A stretch of 64,000 bases of DNA from Pseudomonas putida (GTDB lineage: Bacteria; Pseudomonadota; Gammaproteobacteria; Pseudomonadales; Pseudomonadaceae): NCBI RefSeq assembly GCF_030159595.1, contig NZ_BSKJ01000011.1, positions 124,001 through 188,000 on the forward strand. Reading direction: 5' to 3'. The stretch's first letter is position 1, and the number at the start of each line of letters is the position of its first letter. Below are positions 46,447 to 54,605 of this stretch, piece by piece. A program made the position numbers and the translations under genes. The notes beneath the pieces are model-generated. The model saw only the letters and a list, made by a program, of their open reading frames with translations, was not told the DNA's origin and did not search any database.

Positions 46447-47151
46447 TCAGGTGCCGCTTTGCAGCAGCATGTTACGTACATGACCGATTGCCTTGGTCGG
46501 GTTCAGACCTTTCGGGCAAACGTTCACGCAGTTCATGATCCCGCGGCAGCGGAATACGCTGAACGGGTCATCCAGGGACGCCAGGCGCTCCTGAGTCTTG
46601 GTGTCACGGCTGTCGGCCAGGAAGCGGTAGGCCTGCAGCAACGCAGCGGGGCCCAGGAACTTGTCCGGGTTCCACCAGAACGACGGGCAGGACGTCGAGC
46701 AGCACGCGCACAGGATGCACTCGTACAGGCCGTCCAGCTTGTCGCGGTCTTCCGGCGACTGCAGGCGCTCGATGGCCGGTGCCGGGGTATCGTTCTGCAG
46801 GAACGGCTTCACCTTCTCGTACTGCTTGTAGAAGATGCTCATGTCGACCACCAGGTCACGAATGACCGGCAGGCCTGGCAGCGGACGCAGAACCAGCTTG
46901 TTGCCCTTGACCACACCCGACAGCGGGGTGATGCAGGCCAGGCCGTTCTTGCCGTTCATGTTCATGCCATCGGAACCGCAAACGCCTTCACGGCAGGAGC
47001 GACGGTACGAGAAACCTTCGTCCTTTTCCTTGATCAGCGCCAATACATCGAGAACCATCAGGTCCTTGCCGCCGGTATCGACGTCGAACGACTCCATTTT
47101 GGGCGCCGAGTCGGTGTCGGGGTTGTAACGATAAACTTCGACTTTCAACAT
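46447..47151 (-). CDS. sdhB: Succinate dehydrogenase iron-sulfur subunit
   Basis: A 234-residue protein from ATG 47151 (MLKVEVYRYNPD), which has AAGGGTGG at the right distance; a GTG three codons upstream lacks one. The [2Fe-2S] cysteines lie in SCREGVCGSDGMNMNG, the other clusters in CILCACCSTSCPSFW and CRGIMNCVNVCPKGLNP. It carries electrons from SdhA to ubiquinone in SdhCD. Confidence 0.98.
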   Translation of the reverse strand: MLKVEVYRYNPDTDSAPKMESFDVDTGGKDLMVLDVLALIKEKDEGFSYRRSCREGVCGSDGMNMNGKNGLACITPLSGVVKGNKLVLRPLPGLPVIRDLVVDMSIFYKQYEKVKPFLQNDTPAPAIERLQSPEDRDKLDGLYECILCACCSTSCPSFWWNPDKFLGPAALLQAYRFLADSRDTKTQERLASLDDPFSVFRCRGIMNCVNVCPKGLNPTKAIGHVRNMLLQSGT

Positions 47152-47162
47152 AGCAGCCACCC

Positions 47163-48935
47163 TTAGTAAGTCCGGATTTTTGGCTCGAAGGCCGGTACGG
47201 TCTTCGGCGCAAAGTTGACGCCGCGCTTGGCAACGCGCTTCTCACCCGGGTAGTACAGGGTGTGGCACAGCCAGTTTTCGTCGTCACGGTCTTCGAAGTC
47301 TTCACGGGCGTGAGCGCCGCGGGACTCTTTACGGGCTTCGGCCGCGATGGCGGTCGCTTCGGCAACTTCCAGCAGGTTCTGCAGCTCCAGCGCTTCGATA
47401 CGCGCGGTGTTGAAGGCCTGGGACTTGTCGTTGATCTTGACGTTGGCGATACGCTCGCGCAGGCCAGCCAGCTGCTCGATACCCTTCTGCATGTATTCGC
47501 CAGTACGGAATACACCGAAGTAGTTCTGCATGCAGCTCTGCAGCTCGCGCTTCAGGCTGGCAACGTCTTCACCCGTGGTACGCCCGTTGAGGTTGTTCAG
47601 GCGGCTCAGGGCAACATCGATGTCGGTGTCGCTGGCGTCGAGGTGCTCGATGCCGTCGCTCAGCGCCTTCTCCAGGTGCAGGCCGGCAGCACGGCCGAAT
47701 ACCACCAGGTCGAGCAGCGAGTTGCCGCCCAAGCGGTTGGCACCGTGAACCGATACGCACGCCACTTCACCTACAGCGAACAGGCCAGGGATGATGTGAT
47801 CCTTGCCTTCTTCGTCCATGGTGATGGCCTGACCATGAATGTTGGTGGCAACGCCGCCCATCATGTAGTGGCAGGTCGGCACGACCGGAACCGGCGCAAC
47901 GACCGGGTCGACGTGGGCGAAGGTCTTGGACAGTTCGCAGATACCCGGCAGGCGGCTGTGCAGCACTTCCTCGCCCAGGTGATCCAGCTTCAGCAGTACG
48001 TGGTCCTTGTTCGGGCCCACGCCGTTGCCGGCGATGATTTCCTTGACCATGGAACGGGCAACGACGTCGCGGCCAGCCAGGTCTTTCGCGTTCGGTGCGT
48101 AACGCTCCATGAAGCGCTCGCCGTGGGCGTTGATCAGGTAACCACCTTCACCGCGGCAACCTTCGGTAACCAGTACACCAGCGCCGGCGATACCGGTCGG
48201 GTGGAACTGCCACATCTCGATATCCTGCACCGGCACACCCGCACGCAGGGCCATGCCGATACCGTCACCGGTGTTGATCAGGGCGTTGGTGGTGGAGGCG
48301 TAGATACGACCGGCACCGCCCGTGGCCAGAACGGTGGCCTTGGACTTGATGTACATGGTTTCGCCGGTTTCGATGCAGATTGCGATCACACCGACGAACG
48401 CGCCTTCCTGGTTTTTCACCAGGTCAACGGCGTAGTACTCGTTAAGGAAGGTAGTGCCGGCCTTCAGGTTGCCCTGGTACAGGGTGTGCAGCAGCGCGTG
48501 ACCGGTACGGTCGGACGCGGCACAGGTACGGGCGGCCTGGCCACCTTTACCGAAGTCCTTGGACTGACCACCGAACGGACGCTGGTAGATGCGGCCGGTT
48601 TCGGTACGCGAGAACGGCAGACCCATGTGGTCCAGCTCGAAGACCGCAGCCGGGCCTTCCTGACACATGTATTCGATAGCGTCCTGGTCACCGATGTAGT
48701 CGGAGCCCTTGACGGTATCGTACATGTGCCAGCGCCAGTCGTCGTTCGGGTCAGCCGAAGCGATGGCGCAGGTGATGCCGCCCTGGGCGGATACAGTGTG
48801 CGAACGGGTCGGGAAGACCTTGGTGACTACGGCAGTCTTGTGGCCGCCTTGAGCCAATTGCAGCGCTGCGCGCATGCCGGCGCCGCCGCCACCGATGATG
48901 ATGGCGTCGAAGGAAATGGTTGGAATGCTAGCCAT
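47163..48935 (-). CDS. sdhA: Succinate dehydrogenase flavoprotein subunit
   Basis: A 590-residue flavoprotein. Rossmann motif IIGGGGAGMRAAL, covalent-FAD histidine in RSHTVSAQGG, and the active-site region with HPTGI and GCRGEGGYLIN. It oxidises succinate to fumarate. It precedes sdhB by 11 bases. Confidence 0.98.
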   Translation of the reverse strand: MASIPTISFDAIIIGGGGAGMRAALQLAQGGHKTAVVTKVFPTRSHTVSAQGGITCAIASADPNDDWRWHMYDTVKGSDYIGDQDAIEYMCQEGPAAVFELDHMGLPFSRTETGRIYQRPFGGQSKDFGKGGQAARTCAASDRTGHALLHTLYQGNLKAGTTFLNEYYAVDLVKNQEGAFVGVIAICIETGETMYIKSKATVLATGGAGRIYASTTNALINTGDGIGMALRAGVPVQDIEMWQFHPTGIAGAGVLVTEGCRGEGGYLINAHGERFMERYAPNAKDLAGRDVVARSMVKEIIAGNGVGPNKDHVLLKLDHLGEEVLHSRLPGICELSKTFAHVDPVVAPVPVVPTCHYMMGGVATNIHGQAITMDEEGKDHIIPGLFAVGEVACVSVHGANRLGGNSLLDLVVFGRAAGLHLEKALSDGIEHLDASDTDIDVALSRLNNLNGRTTGEDVASLKRELQSCMQNYFGVFRTGEYMQKGIEQLAGLRERIANVKINDKSQAFNTARIEALELQNLLEVAEATAIAAEARKESRGAHAREDFEDRDDENWLCHTLYYPGEKRVAKRGVNFAPKTVPAFEPKIRTY

Positions 48936-48938
48936 GGA

Positions 48939-49307
48939 TCAGATACCCCAGAGAATCTGCACACCCCAGACGAAGTAAGCGAACATCGCAACGCCGCATA
49001 CCGCCTGGAACAGGAAACGAATCGCAGTTGCCGATTTACCGAACGACATAGGCGTCAGGTAGTCGGTTGCAATGGTCCACATGCCTACCCAGGCGTGAGC
49101 GCCCAGGGCAACGAGGGCCAGCAGACTGAAGATCCGCATCGCGTTATTGGAGAACAGACCATGCCACTGGGTGTAGTCGATGCCTGGGTGGGCGACCACG
49201 TAGCCGATCAGGAAGAGGAAGTAAGCCGCGAGAACGACCGCAGAAACGCGCTGCGCCATCCAGTCATAGAGGCCCGAACGCGACAGGTTCGTGACATTGG
49301 TTACCAT
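48939..49307 (-). CDS. sdhD: Succinate dehydrogenase membrane anchor SdhD
   Basis: A 122-residue protein with three membrane helices. ATG 49307 has GGGAG at a normal distance. A histidine in GAHAWVGMWT is the family's heme/quinone-site region. It overlaps the sdhC end by seven bases. Confidence 0.95.
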   Translation of the reverse strand: MVTNVTNLSRSGLYDWMAQRVSAVVLAAYFLFLIGYVVAHPGIDYTQWHGLFSNNAMRIFSLLALVALGAHAWVGMWTIATDYLTPMSFGKSATAIRFLFQAVCGVAMFAYFVWGVQILWGI

Positions 49308-49687
49308 ACCCAAACTCCCACCAGAACGATCAGCACCACGGAGATGACGATCACGATTTTCGAGCCCAGCTTGCCGCCTTCCAGCGTCTCACCGATGCCC
49401 ATGTCCATGATCAGGTGACGAACACCTGCCACGAGGTGATAAAGCAGGGCGGACAGCAGGCCCCAGGTCACGAACTTGGCCAGCGGGCTGGTCAGACACG
49501 CCTTCACCTCACCGAAGCCTTCCTCGGAACCCAGCGACTTGCCCAATGCGTAAAGCATGATGGCAAGGCCGATGAACAGGATGACGCCGGAGATGCGGTG
49601 CAGGATGGACGTGTACGCAGTGACGGGGAGCTTGATGGTCCTTAGGTCTAGGTTTACAGGTCGTTGGCTTTTCACGGCTTTTTTCAC
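49301..49687 (-). CDS. sdhC: Succinate dehydrogenase cytochrome b556 subunit SdhC
   Basis: A 128-residue protein from GTG 49687 (a second GTG four codons later is possible). Three helices; signature RPVNLDLRTIKLPVTAYTS, then SILHRISGVILF, and heme-ligand histidine in LYHLVAGVRHLIMD. First gene of sdhCDAB, whose promoter is about 120 bases upstream. Confidence 0.95.
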   Translation of the reverse strand: MKKAVKSQRPVNLDLRTIKLPVTAYTSILHRISGVILFIGLAIMLYALGKSLGSEEGFGEVKACLTSPLAKFVTWGLLSALLYHLVAGVRHLIMDMGIGETLEGGKLGSKIVIVISVVLIVLVGVWVW

Positions 49688-49810
49688 ACTGAAGAGCCCC
49701 TAGCGAATCAGGGCAAAGTTGTTGGTAAGTGTACTGGTCAGGTACCCACCACCCAGGGAACGGCGACCCCCAGCAGTTCGGGCTTGCAAGCCCCTGGCGG
49801 TCGGGTGCCG

Positions 49811-49839
49811 AGTATAGACAGTTAGGCTGCTTATGACAA
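49811..49839 (-). promoter_or_regulatory. Predicted sigma-70 promoter of the sdh operon
   Basis: On the minus strand: TTGTCA (49839-49834), a 17-base spacer, then TATACT (49816-49811). Transcription would start near 49804, giving a leader of about 117 bases before sdhC. The 352-base gap between sdhC and gltA also holds the gltA promoter and an inverted repeat. Confidence 0.75.
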
Positions 49840-49912
49840 CGTGACGGGGTAGCCCAAATAGCGCATTGCCTTTAACGAACAAAAGGCGTAAATGGGCGAG
49901 AATTTCGGGAAA

Positions 49913-49934
49913 AATCAGGCTTGAATGCCTGATT
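49913..49934. promoter_or_regulatory. Inverted repeat between the sdh and gltA promoters
   Basis: AATCAGGC-ttgaat-GCCTGATT, a perfect eight-base inverted repeat 20 bases upstream of the gltA -35 and about 75 bases upstream of the sdh -35. It is well placed for a shared regulator of both divergent operons. No regulator is known to me for this sequence. Confidence 0.45.
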
Positions 49935-49953
49935 CAACAAGCCTTTAGGCAAA

Positions 49954-49981
49954 TTGACATCTGAATTTATCCCTCTATAGT
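49954..49981 (+). promoter_or_regulatory. Predicted sigma-70 promoter of gltA
   Basis: TTGACA (49954-49959), 16-base spacer, TATAGT (49976-49981). Predicted start near 49988, leaving a leader of about 50 bases with AGGAGG close to the gltA ATG. Confidence 0.82.
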
Positions 49982-50039
49982 GGTGCGGGCCCTGCGTGGG
50001 GGGTCTGTCTGATGATTTCTAGCATTAATAGGAGGCCAC

Positions 50040-51329
50040 ATGGCTGACAAAAAAGCGCAGTTGGTCATCGAGGGCGCTGCCCCCGTCGAGCTGCCCATTT
50101 TAACCGGCACCGTTGGTCCTGATGTAATCGACGTCCGCGGGTTGGGGGCCACTGGTCACTTCACCTTCGACCCTGGTTTCATGGCGACTGCCTCGTGCGA
50201 GTCGAAGATCACCTACATTGACGGCGACAAAGGGATCCTGCTGCACCGCGGCTACCCGATCGAGCAACTCGCCGAACAATCCGACTACCTCGAAACCTGC
50301 TACTTGCTGCTCAACGGCGAACTGCCGAATGCCGAGCAGAAGGCCCAGTTCGTCAGCACCGTCAAGAACCACACCATGGTTCATGAGCAGCTGAAGTCCT
50401 TCTTCAACGGTTTCCGTCGCGACGCTCACCCGATGGCGGTGATGTGCGGCGTGGTCGGCGCCCTGTCGGCGTTCTATCACGACTCCCTGGACATCAATAA
50501 CCCGCAACACCGCGAAATTTCCGCGGTGCGCCTGGTCGCCAAGATGCCGACCCTGGCCGCGATGGTTTACAAGTACTCCATGGGCCAGCCGATGATGTAC
50601 CCGCGCAACGACCTGTCGTACGCGGAAAACTTCCTGCACATGATGTTCAACACCCCGTGCGAGATCAAACCGATCAGCCCGGTGCTGGCCAAGGCAATGG
50701 ACCGGATCTTCATCCTCCATGCCGACCACGAGCAGAATGCCTCCACTTCCACCGTTCGTCTGGCCGGCTCGTCGGGTGCCAACCCGTTCGCCTGTATCGC
50801 CGCCGGTATCGCCGCACTGTGGGGCCCTGCCCACGGCGGTGCGAACGAAGCCGTCCTGACCATGCTCGATGAGATCGGCGATGTTTCGAACATCGACACG
50901 TTCATCGCCAAGGCCAAGGACAAGAACGACCCGTTCAAGCTCATGGGCTTCGGTCATCGCGTGTACAAGAACCGCGACCCGCGCGCCACCGTGATGAAGC
51001 AGACCTGCGACGAAGTCCTGCGCGAGCTGGGCATCAAGAACGACCCGCAGCTGGAACTGGCCATGCGCCTGGAAGAGATCGCCCTCACCGATCCTTACTT
51101 CATCGAGCGCTCGCTGTACCCGAACGTCGACTTCTACTCGGGGATCATCCTCAAGGCGATCGGCATTCCGACCAGCATGTTCACCGTGATCTTCGCCCTG
51201 GCACGTACCGTGGGCTGGATCTCGCACTGGAAAGAAATGCTCTCCAGCCCGTACAAGATTGGCCGCCCGCGCCAGCTGTACACCGGCGAGCAGAAGCGCG
51301 ATATCGTTTCACTGAAGGACCGCAAGTAA
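50040..51329 (+). CDS. gltA: Citrate synthase (type II)
   Basis: A 429-residue hexameric-type citrate synthase. Catalytic H265 in GPAHGGANEAVL, the second histidine in GFGHRVYKNRDPR, and the aspartate in NVDFYSGII. It joins acetyl-CoA and oxaloacetate at the entry to the TCA cycle, and is divergent from sdhCDAB. A strong AGGAGG precedes the ATG. Confidence 0.98.
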   Translation: MADKKAQLVIEGAAPVELPILTGTVGPDVIDVRGLGATGHFTFDPGFMATASCESKITYIDGDKGILLHRGYPIEQLAEQSDYLETCYLLLNGELPNAEQKAQFVSTVKNHTMVHEQLKSFFNGFRRDAHPMAVMCGVVGALSAFYHDSLDINNPQHREISAVRLVAKMPTLAAMVYKYSMGQPMMYPRNDLSYAENFLHMMFNTPCEIKPISPVLAKAMDRIFILHADHEQNASTSTVRLAGSSGANPFACIAAGIAALWGPAHGGANEAVLTMLDEIGDVSNIDTFIAKAKDKNDPFKLMGFGHRVYKNRDPRATVMKQTCDEVLRELGIKNDPQLELAMRLEEIALTDPYFIERSLYPNVDFYSGIILKAIGIPTSMFTVIFALARTVGWISHWKEMLSSPYKIGRPRQLYTGEQKRDIVSLKDRK

Positions 51330-51346
51330 GCCTGAAGAGCCGAACG

Positions 51347-51377
51347 CAAAAAGGCTGCCCTCGGGCAGCCTTTTTTA
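51347..51377 (+). terminator. Rho-independent terminator of gltA
   Basis: AAGGCTGCC / GGCAGCCTT stem with a CTCG loop, followed by TTTTATTC. Confidence 0.93.
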
Positions 51378-51384
51378 TTCATCC

Positions 51385-51412
51385 TGTCCCGGCCTCTTCG
51401 CGGGCACAGGCA
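51385..51412. repeat. Partial REP unit
   Basis: CCGGCCTCTTCGCGGGCACAGG resembles half of the P. putida REP unit with its centre lost; it follows the gltA terminator and precedes the end of the START gene. Probably a degraded copy. Confidence 0.6.
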
Positions 51413-51422
51413 GCACAAAACC

Positions 51423-52031
51423 TCAGTGCTTCTCAGCCCGCTCGCGCAGCCCTTTCAGGGTATTGAACGGTGCATCCACCACGAACTTGTTGGCTACCAT
51501 CGCCGGCACACTACCACCCGGCTCGGTGTGCACCTGGTAGGTCACTTCCGTGCTGTCACCCTTGGGCACCAGCTTCCAGAAGCCTTCGACCTTGGCCACC
51601 CGCACAAAGCCCTTCTCTTCCGGGACATAGGTCGGCTCTTCGACCAGATTACGGGTCAAGCTGCCATCCGCACCTTTGACCGTGGTGATATGCAGCACCG
51701 AATCACGCGGCGTCACCGGCCAAGGCGTATTGAACTGGGTATAGGTCCAGCTCTGATCACCTTCATGCTTGAGCAGCTTCTGCGACTTGCACTCATGAAT
51801 CCAGGCGCAGGCGCCGACCACGTCCTCCTGCAACGCCTGCACTTTGGCCAACGGCGCCTTGATCACGGTGACGCCTTGATAGGCTTTGTACTTGGAACCG
51901 GCCACTTCACTCAGGGAAACCTTGATCCCCTCTTCGTCCTTGGCCACCTGCCAGTTTTCGGCCCAGGCCGCAGGCGACAGCAAAACACCCATGCCACACA
52001 GCAGTGCAATACGCTTGAACGATCTCATCAT
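51423..52031 (-). CDS. Secreted START-domain protein
   Basis: A 202-residue protein with signal peptide (ALLCGMGVLLSPAAWAEN). The rest is one START/Bet v1-like domain (WQVAKDEEGIKV, then PWPVTPRDSVLHITT, VEGFWKLVP and TEVTYQVHTEPGG). START domains bind lipids or other hydrophobic ligands. It is 30 bases downstream of the YkgJ-family gene; a PsrA-like motif lies upstream of that gene. Confidence 0.85.
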   Translation of the reverse strand: MMRSFKRIALLCGMGVLLSPAAWAENWQVAKDEEGIKVSLSEVAGSKYKAYQGVTVIKAPLAKVQALQEDVVGACAWIHECKSQKLLKHEGDQSWTYTQFNTPWPVTPRDSVLHITTVKGADGSLTRNLVEEPTYVPEEKGFVRVAKVEGFWKLVPKGDSTEVTYQVHTEPGGSVPAMVANKFVVDAPFNTLKGLRERAEKH

Positions 52032-52061
52032 GTTTATCCTTGTTGTCGAAGATCCAGCCTC

Positions 52062-52316
52062 TCACGCCGCCGTCATCTGCTCCCACCAACCCAGAATCCT
52101 GATTGCCTCTTCACGGTCACTGCCGCAGACCTCGACGTCCGCCTTGAAGCCACCGCACACCGCCGGCCGCTCAGGCTTGCCGAACAGGTCGCAAAGATTG
52201 GCAGCCGTCAGGTGCAGGCAGCGCTCGCCCGCTGGCTTGCCATTGGGCATGCGCGGCATCGCAGAAGTGATGGACGGGGCGATGCAGCAAGCACCACAGC
52301 CCTCACGGCAGTTCAT
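52062..52316 (-). CDS. YkgJ-family cysteine-cluster protein
   Basis: An 84-residue protein with the cysteine pattern CREGCGACC at the N-terminus, then C34, C41 and two later cysteines (VCGGF, VCGSD): a Zn/Fe-chelating cluster of the YkgJ family (UPF0153). Function unknown. It is followed by the START gene, and a motif fitting the PsrA consensus lies 66 bases upstream. Confidence 0.82.
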   Translation of the reverse strand: MNCREGCGACCIAPSITSAMPRMPNGKPAGERCLHLTAANLCDLFGKPERPAVCGGFKADVEVCGSDREEAIRILGWWEQMTAA

Positions 52317-52381
52317 GGCTATTCACCAAAATCAGGACTCCCTGGAACAAAACGGGACGAACGTCCCTGGATAGTAACCGC

Positions 52382-52397
52382 TCAAACAGGCGTTTGA
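52382..52397. promoter_or_regulatory. PsrA-like operator motif upstream of the YkgJ/START genes
   Basis: CAAAC-AGGC-GTTTG, flanked by T and A, fits the published PsrA consensus (G/C)AAAC-N2-4-GTTT(G/C). PsrA is a TetR-family regulator that answers to long-chain fatty acids. The 66-base distance to the YkgJ ATG is suitable. Binding is an inference from the pattern. Confidence 0.5.
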
Positions 52398-52445
52398 AAT
52401 TGCTGGCACGATGAAATCTGCCGTGACTCGGCAGTCAGTTCCCAG

Positions 52446-52925
52446 CTACTGGCGATACTCGAAATCGATAGCCGCCCCTTCCACGTCATGACGGCTGTCA
52501 TTGCGCAGTTGCAGCTGCATCTCGTTGTTGATCAGCCGACCATTGAGCTGGAACGGGCTGTCGTTGGTTTCTGGTTTTTCGGTGAACATGGGCGGCAGCA
52601 AAGGTTTGCGTCGCTGGATGGGCGACGGAGTACCCACGTTCGGTTCGAGGCTGTTGACCATATCGACTGGCAGGCTGAGGTCCAGCTTTGCCTTGGGCAA
52701 TGGTTTGGTAACCGCCTTGCTGACCGGCTTGTGCGCTTTGGCCTTGCTGTTGCTGGTCTTTTTTACCGCTTGCTTCTGCACGGGCTTGGCTGACGCCTTT
52801 TTTTGCACCTGCTTGCCCTGATCCGCCTGCGCCTGGCTTGCCGACTGCGCAGCCAAGGCTTGGCTGCCCGGGTAGCAAAACGGTGCAAGACACAGCATCA
52901 GGGCAAAACAGCGCAAAGCATTCAT
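52446..52925 (-). CDS. Lys-rich secreted protein, function unknown
   Basis: A 159-residue protein from ATG 52925 (MNALRCFALMLCLAPF), signal peptide ending near ALAAQ. Residues ~40-85 are Lys-, Ala- and Gln-rich low complexity (KKASAKPVQKQAVKKTS), then a folded C-terminal part (PFQLNGRLINNEMQLQLRN, ending FEYRQ). I do not recognise the family. No strong ribosome site precedes the start. Confidence 0.65.
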   Translation of the reverse strand: MNALRCFALMLCLAPFCYPGSQALAAQSASQAQADQGKQVQKKASAKPVQKQAVKKTSNSKAKAHKPVSKAVTKPLPKAKLDLSLPVDMVNSLEPNVGTPSPIQRRKPLLPPMFTEKPETNDSPFQLNGRLINNEMQLQLRNDSRHDVEGAAIDFEYRQ

Positions 52926-52989
52926 GGCAAATGGACAGACTGGCAAGAAAGGTGCGTATGCTCCATGTTCCACAGGCGGCTGGCAAGCC

Positions 52990-54432
52990 TTACAAAAGTG
53001 TGAGCGCAGGCTCCCTGCACAACTGCTGAGCCAGCAAACCGAGGGTAATCACCGCCCGCTCGGCCTCCTTGCTCCACGGAATACCGCAATTGAGGCGGAT
53101 ACAGTGGTTGAATTGCTCCGTGTTACTGAATATTAGCCCCGGCGCAATACTGATGCCCTGCTCCAGCGCCCGCACATGCAGTTCTTGGGTGTTGACCCGC
53201 CCGGGCAGGCTTATCCAAAGGATGAAACCGCCCGTCGGCCGGGTCATCTGGGTACCCTCTGGGAAGTGCTGCTGCACCGCCAGCTGGTAGGCGCTGAGGT
53301 TCTTGCGATACTCCTGGCGGATGTAGCGCAGGTGCCGGTCATAGCCACCGTTCTCCAGGTAAGCCGCAACCCCCATCTGCGTCACGCTGCAGGCCGAATG
53401 GGTGGTGAAGGTTTGCAGGCGCTGAATTTCGTCCTGGTAGCGCCCGGCAATCATCCAGCCAACACGCACGCCAGGAGACAGGGTCTTGGAGAAGCTTGAG
53501 CAGTAGATCACCCGGTCCAGCCGGTCGAACGCCTTCAGCGCCTTGGTCTTGCCCTGCTCGAACATCAGCTCGCCATAGATGTCGTCCTCGACGATCTGGA
53601 TATCGTAGTCCGAGGCCAGGCGCAGCAGTTGCTTCTGCCGCTCCTCCGGGATGGTACCGCCCAGCGGGTTGCTCAGGCGCGCTGTCAGCACCAGGGCCTT
53701 GATCGACCACTGATTGGCCGCCAGCTGCAACGCTTCGAGGCTGATGCCAGTGGACGGGTCACTGGGGATCTCGATCACTTTCAGGCCCAGCAAGTCTGCC
53801 AACTGCAGCAAGCCGTAATAAGCGGGTGATTCGGCGGCGATCAGGTCACCCGGGCGGGTCAGCACGCGCAGCGACATTTGCAGGGCATCGACGCAGCCAT
53901 GAGTCACGATCACTTCACGCGGGTCGACCAGTACACCGGCATCGCGCATGCGAATGGCGATCTGCCGGCGCAGCGGCTCGAAACCCGGGCTGAACATGTA
54001 GCTGAAGGCACGCGGGCTGTGAAACCGGGTGACCTTGGCAATTTGCTGATGCAGCGCACGCACCGGCAGGTAATCGACATGCGGCACTGCAGCACCGAAC
54101 GGGAACACACCATCACGGCGCGCCTCGGTCAGCACTTGCTGGATGATGCTGGCACGGGTGACCAGGCCAGGGCGCTCCACCCGGGCTATGTCCGGGGTTT
54201 GCGCAGTAAGGGCTGGCGTCTGGTGTACGTAATAGCCCGATTGCGGTCGCGCGCGGATCAGCCCTTGGTCTTCGAGGTTGGCATAGGCCTGCAGCACCGT
54301 GGCATGGCTGACATTGAGCTGGGCGCTCATCTTGCGCACGGAAGGTACACGCTCGCCTGGCTGGTAGACACCACGTCGGATGTCATCAGCCAGTTGCTGG
54401 GCGATACGCTGATACAGCAGCAGGTTGGTCAT
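52990..54432 (-). CDS. MocR/GntR-type PLP-dependent transcriptional regulator
   Basis: A 480-residue protein from ATG 54432. Residues ~5-75 are a GntR winged HTH (QLADDIRRGVYQPGERVPSV, then LNVSHATVLQAYANLEDQGL); the remainder is a fold-type I aminotransferase domain with Schiff-base lysine K316 (CSSFSKTLSPGVRVGW). MocR regulators sense amines or PLP derivatives. No divergent target gene is adjacent; the 170 bases upstream carry a perfect inverted repeat, suggesting autoregulation. The longer open frame upstream is not coding. Confidence 0.9.
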   Translation of the reverse strand: MTNLLLYQRIAQQLADDIRRGVYQPGERVPSVRKMSAQLNVSHATVLQAYANLEDQGLIRARPQSGYYVHQTPALTAQTPDIARVERPGLVTRASIIQQVLTEARRDGVFPFGAAVPHVDYLPVRALHQQIAKVTRFHSPRAFSYMFSPGFEPLRRQIAIRMRDAGVLVDPREVIVTHGCVDALQMSLRVLTRPGDLIAAESPAYYGLLQLADLLGLKVIEIPSDPSTGISLEALQLAANQWSIKALVLTARLSNPLGGTIPEERQKQLLRLASDYDIQIVEDDIYGELMFEQGKTKALKAFDRLDRVIYCSSFSKTLSPGVRVGWMIAGRYQDEIQRLQTFTTHSACSVTQMGVAAYLENGGYDRHLRYIRQEYRKNLSAYQLAVQQHFPEGTQMTRPTGGFILWISLPGRVNTQELHVRALEQGISIAPGLIFSNTEQFNHCIRLNCGIPWSKEAERAVITLGLLAQQLCREPALTLL

Positions 54433-54466
54433 GGCGGCAGGCTCGTTGTTCTTGTGCGGCTCGATG

Positions 54467-54483
54467 ACGGTAGAGGATACCGT
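54467..54483. promoter_or_regulatory. Inverted repeat upstream of the MocR gene
   Basis: ACGGTA-gagga-TACCGT, a perfect six-base inverted repeat 35 bases before the ATG. A likely autoregulatory operator or part of the promoter. Confidence 0.4.
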
Positions 54484-54564
54484 AACAGTTGCAAAGTGTA
54501 CTGGGACAGAATGCAACATAGTCGACAATACAACAGCGTGATAACTATCGAAATGATCAGGCCG

Positions 54565-54597
54565 ACAAAAAGCGGGGCTGCGTTGCAGCCCCTTCTT
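54565..54597 (-). terminator. Terminator of the OmpA/DUF4398 operon
   Basis: GGGGCTGC-gtt-GCAGCCCC with GCTTTTTG following on the minus strand, just after the OmpA-family gene. Confidence 0.85.
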
Positions 54598-54605
54598 GCT
54601 CAACC

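Noticed and set aside
47262..49418. A 718-codon open frame antisense to sdhA and sdhD
   Set aside because: Shadow of well-identified succinate dehydrogenase genes; no family features.
52990..54603. Longer N-terminus for the MocR regulator
   Set aside because: The extra 57 residues have no family counterpart and cover the likely promoter; ATG 54432 begins the HTH domain.
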